Assembly: GCA_903880005.1 (NCBI GenBank)
Contig: CAIRNV010000098.1
Coordinates: 1-57,337, forward strand
Length of the DNA stretch: 57,337 nt
Origin: an uncultured Verrucomicrobiota bacterium
Lineage (GTDB): Bacteria; Verrucomicrobiota; Verrucomicrobiia; Limisphaerales; UBA9464
Direction: 5' to 3'
Position numbers and translations under genes: made by a program. Positions 36,590 to 45,335 of this stretch are shown piece after piece. The notes beneath the pieces were generated by a model, which saw only the letters and a program-made list of their open reading frames with translations, did no database searches and was not told where the DNA came from. The stretch's first letter is position 1. Each line of letters begins with the position of its first letter.

Positions 36590-36788
36590 CAATCCCGCTT
36601 GCGAGCCGTCGATTAAGACGTTGGTTGGAATCGTGCTCGCCAAGGGTTGGCAGAGGGGCCGTGCTGGGCGGCAGAGTGCGGGCACGTAGTCTCCAGTTGG
36701 CTCTGCCGCCGATCTGAGCGCCTCGGTGAAGGCGTCCTTGGCCCCATCACCAGGGCCGGACCCGAGTGGGTCCGGCCCTTTATCTTTT
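36590..36788 (+). ncRNA. Candidate structured RNA ending in an intrinsic terminator
   Basis: The 350 bp before the TPR gene contain nested complementary segments. ggggcc (36655-36660) can pair with ggcccc (36740-36745). ggcggcagag (36667-36676) is fully complementary to ctctgccgcc (36701-36710). gcgcctcggtgaaggcgt (36718-36735) is a hairpin. A perfect 11-bp terminator stem follows. This is the layout of a small RNA or a leader attenuator/riboswitch. I could not match it to 6S, SRP, tmRNA, RNase P or a riboswitch I know. The 5' end is approximate; a TTGAAC at about 36584 could belong to a promoter. Confidence 0.5.
36753..36788 (+). terminator. Rho-independent terminator
   Basis: gggccggaccc (36753-36763), loop gagt, gggtccggccc (36768-36778), then tttatctttt. 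The stem is a perfect 11 bp of mostly GC pairs and the U-rich tail is clear. It lies upstream of the TPR gene, so it ends an RNA made before that gene rather than the gene itself. Confidence 0.85.
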
Positions 36789-36865
36789 GAAGCCGCATCC
36801 CCCGCCGGGCATCCGGCCGCAACTTGCCCGAGACGTCCCACGGCGCCCCTGCTAGCCTCTCGCAC

Positions 36866-37861
36866 ATGGGCGACCTGCTCGTCGGCGCGCTGAGCGTCCT
36901 CCTCTCCACCAACGCCCCCATGGCGTTGTCCAATCGCGTCGCCCAGGCCGCAACCTCCCTCCCCATCCCCCACGCCGGCCCCGACACGCAGGACCCCCGC
37001 TATGCCGAGCTGCGCGTCGTCATGGAAGCCGACGACGCGGCCGAGGACGAAATCGGGCGCTGGCTCGCCGAGCGCGAGGCCCTGCCGCCGGACGACCCCC
37101 TGCGGGAGACGGACGCGGCGTTCCGGCGACGCGTGGACGAACGCAACGCACGGGTCCGTTCCGCCTACGAGACGCTCATCCAGCGTCACCCGGCCTATGC
37201 GCCCGCCCGCAACGCCTTCGCGGCGTTCCTCGGCGAGACGGGCGACGAGGAGGGAGCCATCCAGCAGCTCGAGAAGGCGTCCGCGCTCGACCCCAACGAC
37301 CCCTCCATCTGGAACAACCTCGCCAACCACTACGGGCACGTGGGACCCATCGAGAAGGCCTTCCCCGCCTACGAGAAGGCCATCGCACTCCAGCCCTTCG
37401 AGCCCACCTATCGCTACAACCTCGGCACCGTCGTCTTCCTCTTCCGCAAGGACGCCATGGCCTACTACCGGTGCGACGAGGCCGCCGTGTTCCGGCGCGC
37501 CCTCGACCACTACCGCGAGGTCCGCCGCCTGCGGCCCCACAACTTCCGCTATGCGTTCGACTTCGCCCAGACCTGGTACGGCGTGAAGCCCGAGCCCGCC
37601 GACACCCCCGAGAAACGGACCGTCGCCGAACGTTCCCTCGCCGAGTCCGCGCTCGGTGCATGGCACGAGGCGCTCGCCTTGGCCGACAACGAACGGGACC
37701 GCGACGGCATCTTCCTCCACCTCGCCCGATGGCATCTGCGCCTTGGCCAATGGGACGCCGTGCGCACCAACCTCGCCCTCGTCGCCCGGCCGGAACACCT
37801 CGTGTTGAAGGCGCGGCTGCAACGGAACCTCGAGGAGAAGGAACCCAAGCCCACGCGGTAG
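36866..37861 (+). CDS. Exported TPR-repeat protein
   Basis: The 331-residue protein has a hydrophobic N-terminus (GDLLVGALSVLLSTNAP) that may be a signal peptide. Tetratricopeptide repeats are clear: YAPARNAFAAFLGETGDEEG, then QQLEKASALDPNDPSIWNNL, AFPAYEKAIALQPFEPTYRY, and further degenerate repeats around HYREVRRLRPHNFRYAFDF. It is likely a protein-interaction scaffold; no enzymatic domain is visible. The start at 36866 was preferred over an ATG at 36824 because it begins the hydrophobic stretch. It lies about 78 bp after the terminator of the candidate RNA, which could control it by attenuation. Confidence 0.75.
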   Translation: MGDLLVGALSVLLSTNAPMALSNRVAQAATSLPIPHAGPDTQDPRYAELRVVMEADDAAEDEIGRWLAEREALPPDDPLRETDAAFRRRVDERNARVRSAYETLIQRHPAYAPARNAFAAFLGETGDEEGAIQQLEKASALDPNDPSIWNNLANHYGHVGPIEKAFPAYEKAIALQPFEPTYRYNLGTVVFLFRKDAMAYYRCDEAAVFRRALDHYREVRRLRPHNFRYAFDFAQTWYGVKPEPADTPEKRTVAERSLAESALGAWHEALALADNERDRDGIFLHLARWHLRLGQWDAVRTNLALVARPEHLVLKARLQRNLEEKEPKPTR

Positions 37862-37894
37862 TGTCGGGTCTCATCGAACCAAGAACGGCACTTA

Positions 37895-37974
37895 GCCGGG
37901 ACGATTCAGTTGGGAGGGAAGTGATTGCGAAGCAGATCGAGCAAGCACGACCGCTCCAATTGAATCGTCCCGGC
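37895..37974. repeat. Palindromic MITE-like element, short class (80 bp)
   Basis: It starts GCCGGGACGATTCAGTTGG and ends CCAATTGAATCGTCCCGGC. The flanking trinucleotides are TTA (37892-37894) and TGA (37975-37977), both of the form TNA. It lies 34 bp after the TPR gene. Confidence 0.92.
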
Positions 37975-38261
37975 TGAGGGATGGGATCCCCCAAGCCCTT
38001 CGGTGGCGCTGAACGCTTCGCCCATGCTGTGGGCCGCGTGACCACAAGCGGCGGCCAGGATGCGCAACCCTGCGCGCTGGGTGAAGCCACGCGGCTATGG
38101 GCGTTCACCTCCAGTCGCTTCAACTTGTTCCAACAACCGGGCTCTGCTCCCAACCGGCTCGCCCTGCAACTCCTCGCGCGAGGAACCACGCATCACGCGG
38201 ATCTCTTCACCTCGATGTGAGGCCAGACGTGTGCCGTGGAGGGCCGGTGTGTCTGGGGTTT

Positions 38262-38391
38262 GCCGGGAAAACCACGGACGGCACGGATGGCACGGATAAA
38301 GGCCAAGCTGGGAGGTCCCATCCATGGCGCATGCGCCAAGACCCCACGACGCCCATGAATCCGTGTGATCCGTGTCATCCGTGGTTCTTGG
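38262..38391. repeat. ATCCGTG repeat element, copy 2
   Basis: This is a diverged copy of 29895-30021. The right arm is nearly identical; the left arm has changed to ccacggacggcacggatgg. Confidence 0.85.
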
Positions 38392-38708
38392 CCCTGACCT
38401 GCTTTCGGCTGGCGCCCAGGCCCACGAGCGGCCCCCTGCGGCCCACCCCAACCTCACCTACAGGGCGAAGTGTCGAGTTCACCCCCCGAAGGCCAATCTG
38501 CCTTGATGTGACGGCCCTTTCCTTGCCTTGGAATCTTCTTCGACCGCCGTTTTCAGGTTCAAGCTCGTGAGGCGGAGTCGCCCGCGGAGACGCAGAGACG
38601 CAGAGGTGGGAGGTGTTTCTGGCTCATGTCTCCGCGTCTCAGCGGCTCTGCGGGAGATTCTCCTCCAGCCCATTGGCATCGCTGTGGGCCGCGTGCCCCC
38701 ACGCGGCG

Positions 38709-38763
38709 GCTTGCAGAAGCATCTGCTTCGCAATCCCTTCCCTCCCAACTGAATCGTCCCGGC
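38709..38763. repeat. Truncated MITE-like element, right part
   Basis: This is the last 55 bp of the long class (agcatctgcttcgcaatc core, ending CCAACTGAATCGTCCCGGC). Its final C is shared with the TAG stop codon (CTA on the plus strand, 38763-38765) of the Xer recombinase gene. Confidence 0.85.
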
Positions 38764-39689
38764 TAGACCCTCGGATGGTGGCGCCGATGGACGTCGGACA
38801 AGTGCTTGCCGGACACGTGGGTGTACACCTCGGTTGTCCCGATGCTCGCATGGCCGAGCAATTCCTGGATCACCCGCAGGTCCGCCCCGTTCTCCATGAG
38901 ATGCGTCGCGAACGAATGCCGCAGCATGTGAGGCGTGAACGGCCGCTCGATCCCGGCACGCCGTGCCGCGCGTCGGATTCGCCCCCACATCGTCACGTGC
39001 CCGAACGCGGTGCCCCGGCGCGTCAGGAAGACGACGCCCGGCGACCTCGGCGACACCAGCGAGGGCCGCGCCACCTCCATGTACCGCGCCAACGCGTCGC
39101 GCGCCTTGCCGCCCATGGGCACCACGCGTTCCTTGCCGCCCTTGCCCACCACCGTGAGGTAGCCGGCCTCCGGGTGGACGTGCTCGATGCGCAGCCCCCG
39201 CAGCTCCGCCAGGCGCAGCCCGCTCGCATAGGCGACCTCCAGGATCGCGTGGTCGCACAACTCCGCCGGGGTCGCCCCAGGTGGAAGCACCAGCAGCCGC
39301 GAGACCTCGTCCATCGACAACGACTTCGGCAGCGACTTCCAGCGCTTGGGCAAGGACAGGTTCTCGGTCGGGTCGGACGTCACGAGGCCCTCGTCCGTGC
39401 AAAACCGGAAGAAGGCCCTGAGCGCGGCCACCTGCGCGTAGAGGCTGGTGGAGGCCAGGCCGCCCTTGCGGGGGCGCCCCGGGCCGCCCTGGCGCGCCGG
39501 CCGGGAACGCTCGGACGCCAGGAACTCCATCAGGTGGCCCGGGGTCGTGTCCCGGGCGGTGGCGAGCCCGCGACCCGTCGCCCACGCCACGAAGCGCCCC
39601 AGCAACGCGGCGTACGTCCGCTGCGTGTTGGCCGACTGGCCACGCTCGTGACGCACATGCACCAGGAACTCCTCCACCAACGTCTCCAT
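38763..39689 (-). CDS. Tyrosine recombinase, XerC/XerD type
   Basis: This is a 308-residue tyrosine recombinase, the size of the housekeeping Xer proteins that resolve chromosome dimers at dif. The N-terminal SAM-like DNA-binding domain ([20 protein letters not shown]) is followed by the catalytic domain with Arg159 (SGLRLAEL), Lys183, His254 and Arg257 ([13 protein letters not shown]), His280 ([13 protein letters not shown]) and nucleophile Tyr289. All catalytic residues are present. A longer start at 39788 is possible but adds unconserved residues. XerC and XerD cannot be told apart here. Its stop codon coincides with a MITE-like element end, and no integrase cargo is seen nearby. Confidence 0.9.
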   Translation of the reverse strand: METLVEEFLVHVRHERGQSANTQRTYAALLGRFVAWATGRGLATARDTTPGHLMEFLASERSRPARQGGPGRPRKGGLASTSLYAQVAALRAFFRFCTDEGLVTSDPTENLSLPKRWKSLPKSLSMDEVSRLLVLPPGATPAELCDHAILEVAYASGLRLAELRGLRIEHVHPEAGYLTVVGKGGKERVVPMGGKARDALARYMEVARPSLVSPRSPGVVFLTRRGTAFGHVTMWGRIRRAARRAGIERPFTPHMLRHSFATHLMENGADLRVIQELLGHASIGTTEVYTHVSGKHLSDVHRRHHPRV

Positions 39690-39796
39690 CCCGCCCCACT
39701 TCACCACGTCGCCCCGCATGCGTCCAACGGCCCATGCCAGGCTTGCCTCGCATCGGCTCCCTTTGTTCCAGTTCAACCCATGTCCCACGGCATCGC

Positions 39797-40771
39797 ATGA
39801 AGGCTACGTCCTCAGTAGCCGGAACGATCTCATTGGATCGGACCTGCTGGCTCGATCTGCCTCGGCCCATCCGTCGTCGTTCGGTCGTCACGGGCCCCGG
39901 GGCGGCGCTCGCGATGGCCTGCGTGTTGGGGTTCATGGGCGTCGCCCGGGCCGACGGGACCACGCCGGCGCCGGGTGCATGGCCGGAGTCCAAGGTGGAC
40001 GCGTGGCGCGGGCATCGCCGGCTGCGCTTCACCGTGGAGGGTTGCACGGCGTGGGTCGTGGAACCCAAGGCCGCCGCGCCGGGCAAGCCCTGGACGTGGT
40101 GCATGGAGTTCCCGGACGCCTTCACGGAACGCACGGGTGTGCCGACGCTGCTGGAGAAGGGGTTTCACCACTTGCACCTCGAGGTGGGCAACACGTTTGG
40201 GTCGCCGCCGGCGCTCCGCCACTTCGACGCCTTCTACGCCGCCGTGACCAACGCCGGGCTCGCGGCGCGGGGCAACCTCATCGGCATCAGCCGCGGCGGG
40301 CTCTACGCCTACAACTGGGCGGCGCAAGGACCCGGCCGGGTCGCCACCCTCTACGGCGACGCGCCCGTTTGCGACTTCAAGAGCTGGCCCGGTGGACGTG
40401 GCGTCGGCAAGGGAAGTCCCGGCGACTGGCGCAAGTTGATCTCGGACTACGGCTTTCGGGACGAGGCCGAGGCCCTTCGGCACGGTGGCAACCCGGTGGA
40501 TCAACTCCGTCCCCTGGCGAAGGCGGGCATCGCGCTGCTGCACGTGGTTGGGGACACCGACGACGTCGTGCCGGTGGCGGAGAACACGGATCTCGTGGAG
40601 CAGCGATACCGGGCCTTGGGTGGCTCCATCACGGTCATCCACAAGCCGGGCGTGGGGCACCACCCGCACGGGCTCGACGACCCGCGGCCCGTGGTGGAGT
40701 TCATCGTCCGGCACGGCTCCGGCACGCCCGCCGCCGCCGGGCCCGGCCCTAGAACGACAGCCCCACCGTGA
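39797..40771 (+). CDS. Exported alpha/beta hydrolase
   Basis: The 324-residue secreted protein has an alpha/beta hydrolase fold with the nucleophile elbow GISRGG (Ser165), the acid region [12 protein letters not shown] and the His in PGVGHHPHG. The hydrophobic signal core is [20 protein letters not shown]. Starting at the ATG at 39797, the n-region ([20 protein letters not shown]) is encoded by a truncated MITE-like element. Without it the next ATG (39914) would leave only a very short signal. The frame overlaps the end of the convergent TonB-dependent receptor gene by 23 bp. Substrate unknown. Confidence 0.75.
   Translation: MKATSSVAGTISLDRTCWLDLPRPIRRRSVVTGPGAALAMACVLGFMGVARADGTTPAPGAWPESKVDAWRGHRRLRFTVEGCTAWVVEPKAAAPGKPWTWCMEFPDAFTERTGVPTLLEKGFHHLHLEVGNTFGSPPALRHFDAFYAAVTNAGLAARGNLIGISRGGLYAYNWAAQGPGRVATLYGDAPVCDFKSWPGGRGVGKGSPGDWRKLISDYGFRDEAEALRHGGNPVDQLRPLAKAGIALLHVVGDTDDVVPVAENTDLVEQRYRALGGSITVIHKPGVGHHPHGLDDPRPVVEFIVRHGSGTPAAAGPGPRTTAPP
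39818..39905. repeat. Truncated, diverged MITE-like element, left part
   Basis: It begins GCCGGAACGATCTCATTGG and follows the long-class sequence in order (gctcgatctgcctcg, tcgttcggtcgtcacggg) before fading near 39905. It lies inside the 5' end of the hydrolase gene. Confidence 0.7.
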
Positions 40772-42980
40772 CGAGGAACGTCCTGGGGAATCGCGGGCCA
40801 TACGTGTAGGCGCCGTCACGATAGCGCCCCACGTCGAGGTCACGTTGGTAGGCGTCCGCGAGGTTGCGACAGCCCAGCATCAGCCGGGCCTCCGTCCCGC
40901 GGGCCGCCCTCCAAGTGCGTGTGATGGATGCGTCCATCACTGCGAACCATGGCGAGGACGCCATCGTGTTTCCGATCTGGCGCGGCTGACCCGGGTAGCT
41001 TCCCAGCAAGGGGCTGCCGTCCCCGGACAGGTCGTTCAAGACGTGCGGGACCAGCATCGGTCCCGTCACACGCACCCCCACGAAGGCCTCCCATGGCCCG
41101 TGCTTGAAGACGGCCTTCACCATGCCGTGCCGGTCTGGCACGCGCACAAACCTCCGCGACAGGATCGGTGGATCCGAGGGATCCAGCCCGTCGATGCCGC
41201 CGAGGTGAAGCTGCGGACGGTCAAATTGAGAGCGTTGCTCGATCCATGAGGCCTCGATGCGAAAGGCCTCCGATGGCACGAGCGCGGCGGTGAACTCGGC
41301 GCCGCCCACCCACGCGTCGTCCGCGTTGACCTTGGTGCGCCGCAGGATTCCCGGCTCGGGTTGTTCCGCGTCGATCCGATTGAAGAACGTGCCCTCGATG
41401 CGCGTGAAGAAGGCGTTGGCATCCAAAACCCATGGGCCATCGGGCCGCCATTCGGGGCCGATCAACGCCGAGTACGAGCGCTCCTCCCGCAGCGACGGAT
41501 CACGCCGAACCACCTGCAGGTCGCCTCCGACGTTCGAGATGTGCAGGTCCTCGTCGAACAACTCCGGGGCGCGAAAGCCCGTGCCCAGGGATCCGCGCCA
41601 CGTCCACTCGGGCGTTGGCTGCCACTTTCCCGCGACGCGCGGCGACACCACCGGGTCCGGCAACAACCCATGAAGGTCCGCGCGAACTCCCCCCACCCAT
41701 TCCCATCGCTCCGAGGGCCGCCACCGGTCTTCCAGCATCAGGCCCACGTTGCGGTAGTCGTCCGAGACCGTCCGCGACGAGAAAAGGTCCCCCAGCGACT
41801 CGTGTCGCTGCTGGACCGCGCCGGTCCATTGATGGTCCTCCGCCCCGTGCCACACGAGGCGTGCGTCGCCCAGCCATTGGACGTCCCGCGACCGTCCGAA
41901 TCCCAGCCCCGGCACCTGATCCACGTTGAAGGGCGGCATGGGCCGTCCGTTGGCGTCGGTTGGAGCCTGTGACGCGGGGGGCAGCGTGGGATCCCAGTCC
42001 GGATCTTCCGATCCCCCCAGCGGACCGGTGCCGCCGTAATAGGTATCGCGATCCAAGTGGGTGAATCCGCCGGCCAGCCGCCACGACCAATTGGCCCCAC
42101 CTTCCTGGTCCCACGCGAGGGTCACCCCATGTCGCCTCGACCGGATGGCCTCGGCGATTCCCGTTGTCTCGGGCGGCCGAGAGAGGGCGTCCCCGGCCAT
42201 TTCGCCGCCGCGGCGGCGTTCGTCCGTCCAGAGGTAGTCCGCCACCACCTGTCCATGATCGCCGGGCTTCCACCACGCACGGGCCCCCGGGGCAGCCAAG
42301 GATCTTCGGGCCACCTCCGAGTATCCGTCGCCGTTCACGTCCACGGCATCCGTGTGGGACTCCAGCCCGTGCAAGGTCAGCCCGGCCTTGCGTTGACGAC
42401 CCACGAGATGGAAGGCGCCGAAGAGGTCCCGGTTCGGACCGCCAAGGCGATCCTTTCCCTGCATGGCGTTGGCCGATGCCTCCAGGACGCCCCCGGTCGT
42501 CCGGGCAATGCGAGGCACGAGATCAACGGTCCCGGCGACGGCGCCCGGGCCGCTGAGGACGGAACCAGGGCCCTTCACCACGTCGATGCGCTCGAGGAGC
42601 GGCACGGGCACTTGATCGAGGCCGTAGGTGGAAGCGAGGCCGGACTGGGTGGGCAGGCCGTCTTGGAGCAGTGAAAGGTACCGCTGCGGGAGGCCGAGGA
42701 GCCGGATCTCGGAGGCGTTGCAGTTTTGGCACGTCACGTCCAGGCGCAGTCCCGGGCTGTACTCCAGCGCGTCCGACAATCGAACGGCTTGCCATGCCCG
42801 GGCATCCTCGGGCGTCACGGACTCGACACGGATGGCGCCCCCCAATTCACGGGCCTTGGACGGGGCTGCGGTGATGACCTGACGCGGGATGGGTTCACCC
42901 TCCGCGCCTGCTGCACGAGCCGCCACGGCCAACCCCATCGCCACGCCATGCCATGATCGACCGCGTCGGGTCGATGGCAT
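40749..42980 (-). CDS. TonB-dependent outer membrane receptor
   Basis: The 743-residue outer-membrane protein has a signal peptide (GVAMGLAVAARAAGAEG), a plug domain (VRLSDALEYSPGLRLDV, then GLPQRYLSLLQDGLPTQSGL, LLERIDVVKGPGSVLSGPGA) and a beta-barrel. The barrel ends in the aromatic motif [29 protein letters not shown] is the usual barrel motif. A CQNC pair sits in the plug just before the SEIRLLGLP stretch. Such receptors import siderophores, cobalamin, metals or glycans; the substrate is unknown. The start at 42980 was chosen for the signal peptide. No TonB or ABC transporter gene is adjacent. Confidence 0.92.
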   Translation of the reverse strand: MPSTRRGRSWHGVAMGLAVAARAAGAEGEPIPRQVITAAPSKARELGGAIRVESVTPEDARAWQAVRLSDALEYSPGLRLDVTCQNCNASEIRLLGLPQRYLSLLQDGLPTQSGLASTYGLDQVPVPLLERIDVVKGPGSVLSGPGAVAGTVDLVPRIARTTGGVLEASANAMQGKDRLGGPNRDLFGAFHLVGRQRKAGLTLHGLESHTDAVDVNGDGYSEVARRSLAAPGARAWWKPGDHGQVVADYLWTDERRRGGEMAGDALSRPPETTGIAEAIRSRRHGVTLAWDQEGGANWSWRLAGGFTHLDRDTYYGGTGPLGGSEDPDWDPTLPPASQAPTDANGRPMPPFNVDQVPGLGFGRSRDVQWLGDARLVWHGAEDHQWTGAVQQRHESLGDLFSSRTVSDDYRNVGLMLEDRWRPSERWEWVGGVRADLHGLLPDPVVSPRVAGKWQPTPEWTWRGSLGTGFRAPELFDEDLHISNVGGDLQVVRRDPSLREERSYSALIGPEWRPDGPWVLDANAFFTRIEGTFFNRIDAEQPEPGILRRTKVNADDAWVGGAEFTAALVPSEAFRIEASWIEQRSQFDRPQLHLGGIDGLDPSDPPILSRRFVRVPDRHGMVKAVFKHGPWEAFVGVRVTGPMLVPHVLNDLSGDGSPLLGSYPGQPRQIGNTMASSPWFAVMDASITRTWRAARGTEARLMLGCRNLADAYQRDLDVGRYRDGAYTYGPRFPRTFLVTVGLSF

Positions 42981-43438
42981 CGAGAACCGCGTTGTTCTGG
43001 AATGATTCAATGGTCGCGACGGAAGCATGCGTTCAACCGGCCGTCATGACGACTGCGCAAATCGGTCCCATCGCGATCCGCCCGCGGCCTCTAGCGACGT
43101 CGCAGGCGTTGTCCAAGCTTTCGGCCGCGTGCCCTCACGCGGCGGCCACGATGCCGCACCTCCGAGCGGCTCCGGGCCAGAGTGGCAGCGGCATCTTACC
43201 GCGGATCCACGCGGGGCAAGCGGCTGGAAGCCGCTTCCACTTTAACTCGGCCTTCATGGTGGGTGGCAGCGGCGTCCCGCCGCTGGAGATGACCCAGCCA
43301 GAGCCGAGACGGTTCTGCCACGTTTCCGCAGGGTGAGGTCTCGGATGGATCCCACACGGCCTCTTTGCCGCAATGGGATGGCCATTTCCTTGCCTTGAGG
43401 CCCTCTTGAACTGCCGTTTTTGACCAGGAGACACGACG
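42981..43438. other. Repeat-filled intergenic region
   Basis: No gene is seen. The region includes gccgcgtgccctcacgcggc (43124-43147) and an inverted relative of the 77-bp repeat (43182-43257). A ggcagcggcgtcccgccgct hairpin lies near 43265, and the ttccttgccttgagg / aactgccgtttttgacc motif at 43383-43430 is also at 38517. Confidence 0.7.
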
Positions 43439-44428
43439 CTAGATCCCGGCGGGCGTGGCCCCGCGGTCGAGCATGTCCCGGATGCAACGCTCGACGACGT
43501 CCACGGGGAGTCCCTCGAGGCCCTGCGCATGGTGCAGGCAAACAAAGCGCTCGCTCCGCGGCCGCCAGACCGCCTCGCACGTCGGGCCCCACAGCACCAA
43601 CCCACGCACGTCCATCGCCGCCGCCAAGTGCGTCACCCCCGAGTCGTGCCCCACGAACAACGACGCCCCGGACATCCGCCGCGCCAGCATCGGCAAGGGC
43701 TCCGACACCACGCATCGGACCGATCCCAGGCCTCGCGCGAGCCCCGGCAACCGCTCCGCCTCGGCCTCGCCCCCAACAAGGTCCACGTCCACGTCCCCCG
43801 CCGCCTCCAGCAATTCCAGCAGCCGTCGCCATCGCTCCTCCGGCCAGTTCTTGTGGCGTCCGCCCGAGCCCGGATGCGCCACCAAACGACGCCTGGCGCC
43901 AGCCGCCATCACCTCGCCACCCCCCAGCACGGCCAGGCGCGGCAACGGGTCGGCATCGAAGATCGCCAACCGTTCCAACGGGCGAAGCAACTGCTGCGAC
44001 GCGTGCATGGCCGACGGCTCCTCCGGCCGGTGCGGTCCCTCCAGGAATTGCGCGCGCGACACACGGCCCACGTTGTCGCGGAAATGATGGTCCGGGTCGT
44101 ACAGGTAGCTGACCACGACGTTGAACGACGCGAAGTAGTCGGACCACGCGGGGTCCAGGGCGCCCTTCCGGGCGAAGAACCCGGCAAGTCCGCGTGACTC
44201 GAGCGCGCGCGTTGCGTCCACGATCCCGGCGTCCAACGCCAACTGCGCGGGCCTGGGATAGGCCAGCACCTCGAGGTGGGTCCCCGGGAACGCGCGACGC
44301 AGCGCGGACAGGGCGGGAAGCGTGAGGATGAAGTCACCCAGCGCACCCCCTCGCACGACGAGGATGCGGCCCTTGCCACGCGGCGACGCCGAGGGCTGCT
44401 GCGTGCGGGGCGGGGCGTCCATTCGCAA
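43439..44428 (-). CDS. Glycosyltransferase family 9 (heptosyltransferase-like)
   Basis: GT9 enzymes add heptose or related sugars to lipopolysaccharide core. The 329 residues show RILVVRGGALGDFILTLPAL at the N-terminus, VVSYLYDPDHHFRDNVG, LVAHPGSGGRHKNWPEERW and a C-terminal FVGHDSGVTHLAAAMDVRG. It begins 3 bp after argB ends and is surely co-transcribed with argJ-argB, although the functional link is not obvious. The start could be the ATG at 44428 or at 44422. Confidence 0.88.
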   Translation of the reverse strand: MRMDAPPRTQQPSASPRGKGRILVVRGGALGDFILTLPALSALRRAFPGTHLEVLAYPRPAQLALDAGIVDATRALESRGLAGFFARKGALDPAWSDYFASFNVVVSYLYDPDHHFRDNVGRVSRAQFLEGPHRPEEPSAMHASQQLLRPLERLAIFDADPLPRLAVLGGGEVMAAGARRRLVAHPGSGGRHKNWPEERWRRLLELLEAAGDVDVDLVGGEAEAERLPGLARGLGSVRCVVSEPLPMLARRMSGASLFVGHDSGVTHLAAAMDVRGLVLWGPTCEAVWRPRSERFVCLHHAQGLEGLPVDVVERCIRDMLDRGATPAGI

Positions 44429-44431
44429 TGC

Positions 44432-45307
44432 CTACGGCACGATCTCCGTGCCGACGCCCTCGTCCGTGAAGAACTCCAGCAACACGGAATGCGGCACCCG
44501 TCCGTCCAGGAATTCCACCTTCTCCACCCCCGCCTTCAGCGCGGCCACCGCGCTGTCCACCTTCGGAATCATCCCCTTGTCGATGACCCCCATGCGCTTC
44601 AACCCCTCGATCTCCCCCACCGACAGATGGGAGATCAACGTGGTCGCGTCCTTGGGGTCCCGGAGCAGGCCCGGCACGTCCGACAAGAACGCCAGCCGGC
44701 GCGCGCGAAGCGCGATCGCCACCTGCGCCGCCGCGACATCCGCGTTGCAGTTGTACACCTGCCCGTCCTCGCCACGGGCCGTCGGGCTGATCACCGGCGT
44801 CAACCCCCGCGCCATGCAATCCAGCAACGGGCCGGTCCGGACGTCCACCACCTCGCCCACGTAGCCCACGTCCACGGGCGCGCCGGACGCGTCCCTCAGC
44901 CACAGCTTCCGGCACGTGAGCACGTCCGTGCCCGCAAACCCGGCCGCCTTGCCGCCCAATGACTCGATCAACCGCACCACCTCCGGGTTGATCTCCCGGG
45001 ACAACACGCGATCGACCACCTCGACCGTCGCGGCGTCCGTCACCCGCTGCCCTTGGACGAACTGGGCCGCCAGGCCGGACTTCTCCATGGCGCGGGTGAT
45101 GGCCTTGCCGCCGCCGTGGACGACCACCGGGTTGATGCCCACGGCCTCGAGGAACACCACGTCCCGGGCCACGCTGGCGCGCACCGCCGGGTCCGGGGAG
45201 TCCATGAAGCTGCCGCCGTACTTCACCACGAACGTGGCGCCGTCGAAGCGTTGGATGTACGGCAACGCCTCCATCAACGTGGCGGCCTTCGGGATCAGGT
45301 CTTGCAT
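44432..45307 (-). CDS. argB: Acetylglutamate kinase
   Basis: ArgB phosphorylates N-acetylglutamate in arginine synthesis. The 291 residues have FVVKYGGSFMDSP, NPVVVHGGGKAITRAMEKSG, GKAAGFAGTDVLTC, PVISPTARGEDGQVYNCNAD, LAFLSDVPGLL and GMIPKVDSAVAALKAGVEKV, all in family order. It follows argJ by 28 bp on the same strand and precedes the GT9 gene by 3 bp. Confidence 0.96.
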   Translation of the reverse strand: MQDLIPKAATLMEALPYIQRFDGATFVVKYGGSFMDSPDPAVRASVARDVVFLEAVGINPVVVHGGGKAITRAMEKSGLAAQFVQGQRVTDAATVEVVDRVLSREINPEVVRLIESLGGKAAGFAGTDVLTCRKLWLRDASGAPVDVGYVGEVVDVRTGPLLDCMARGLTPVISPTARGEDGQVYNCNADVAAAQVAIALRARRLAFLSDVPGLLRDPKDATTLISHLSVGEIEGLKRMGVIDKGMIPKVDSAVAALKAGVEKVEFLDGRVPHSVLLEFFTDEGVGTEIVP

Positions 45308-45335
45308 GGCGAAGGACGAATGGCGAAGGACGCGT

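Larger units (their letters stand above)
37862..38762. other. Repeat-filled intergenic region
   Basis: About 900 bp without a gene. Besides the elements listed separately, it holds a gccgcgtgaccacaagcggc variant (38033-38056) and a cctttccttgccttgg / gaccgccgttttcagg motif (38517-38560), which is echoed at 43383-43430. It also has a gagacgcagagacgcagagg hairpin related to the B repeats (38580-38654) and gccgcgtgcccccacgcggc at 38688-38710. Confidence 0.75.

Noticed and set aside
36655-36788. 6S RNA, SRP RNA, tmRNA, RNase P RNA or a known riboswitch
   Set aside because: None of the conserved sequence blocks I know for these (for example ggtcaggtccggaagg of SRP) are present, so only an unassigned structured RNA is claimed.
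38763-39689. Integrase of a genomic island
   Set aside because: Size and motifs fit housekeeping XerC/D, and no attachment site, tRNA or cargo genes flank it.
39689-39788. N-terminal extension of the Xer recombinase
   Set aside because: The extra residues are unconserved and the protein has the standard Xer length from the ATG at 39689.
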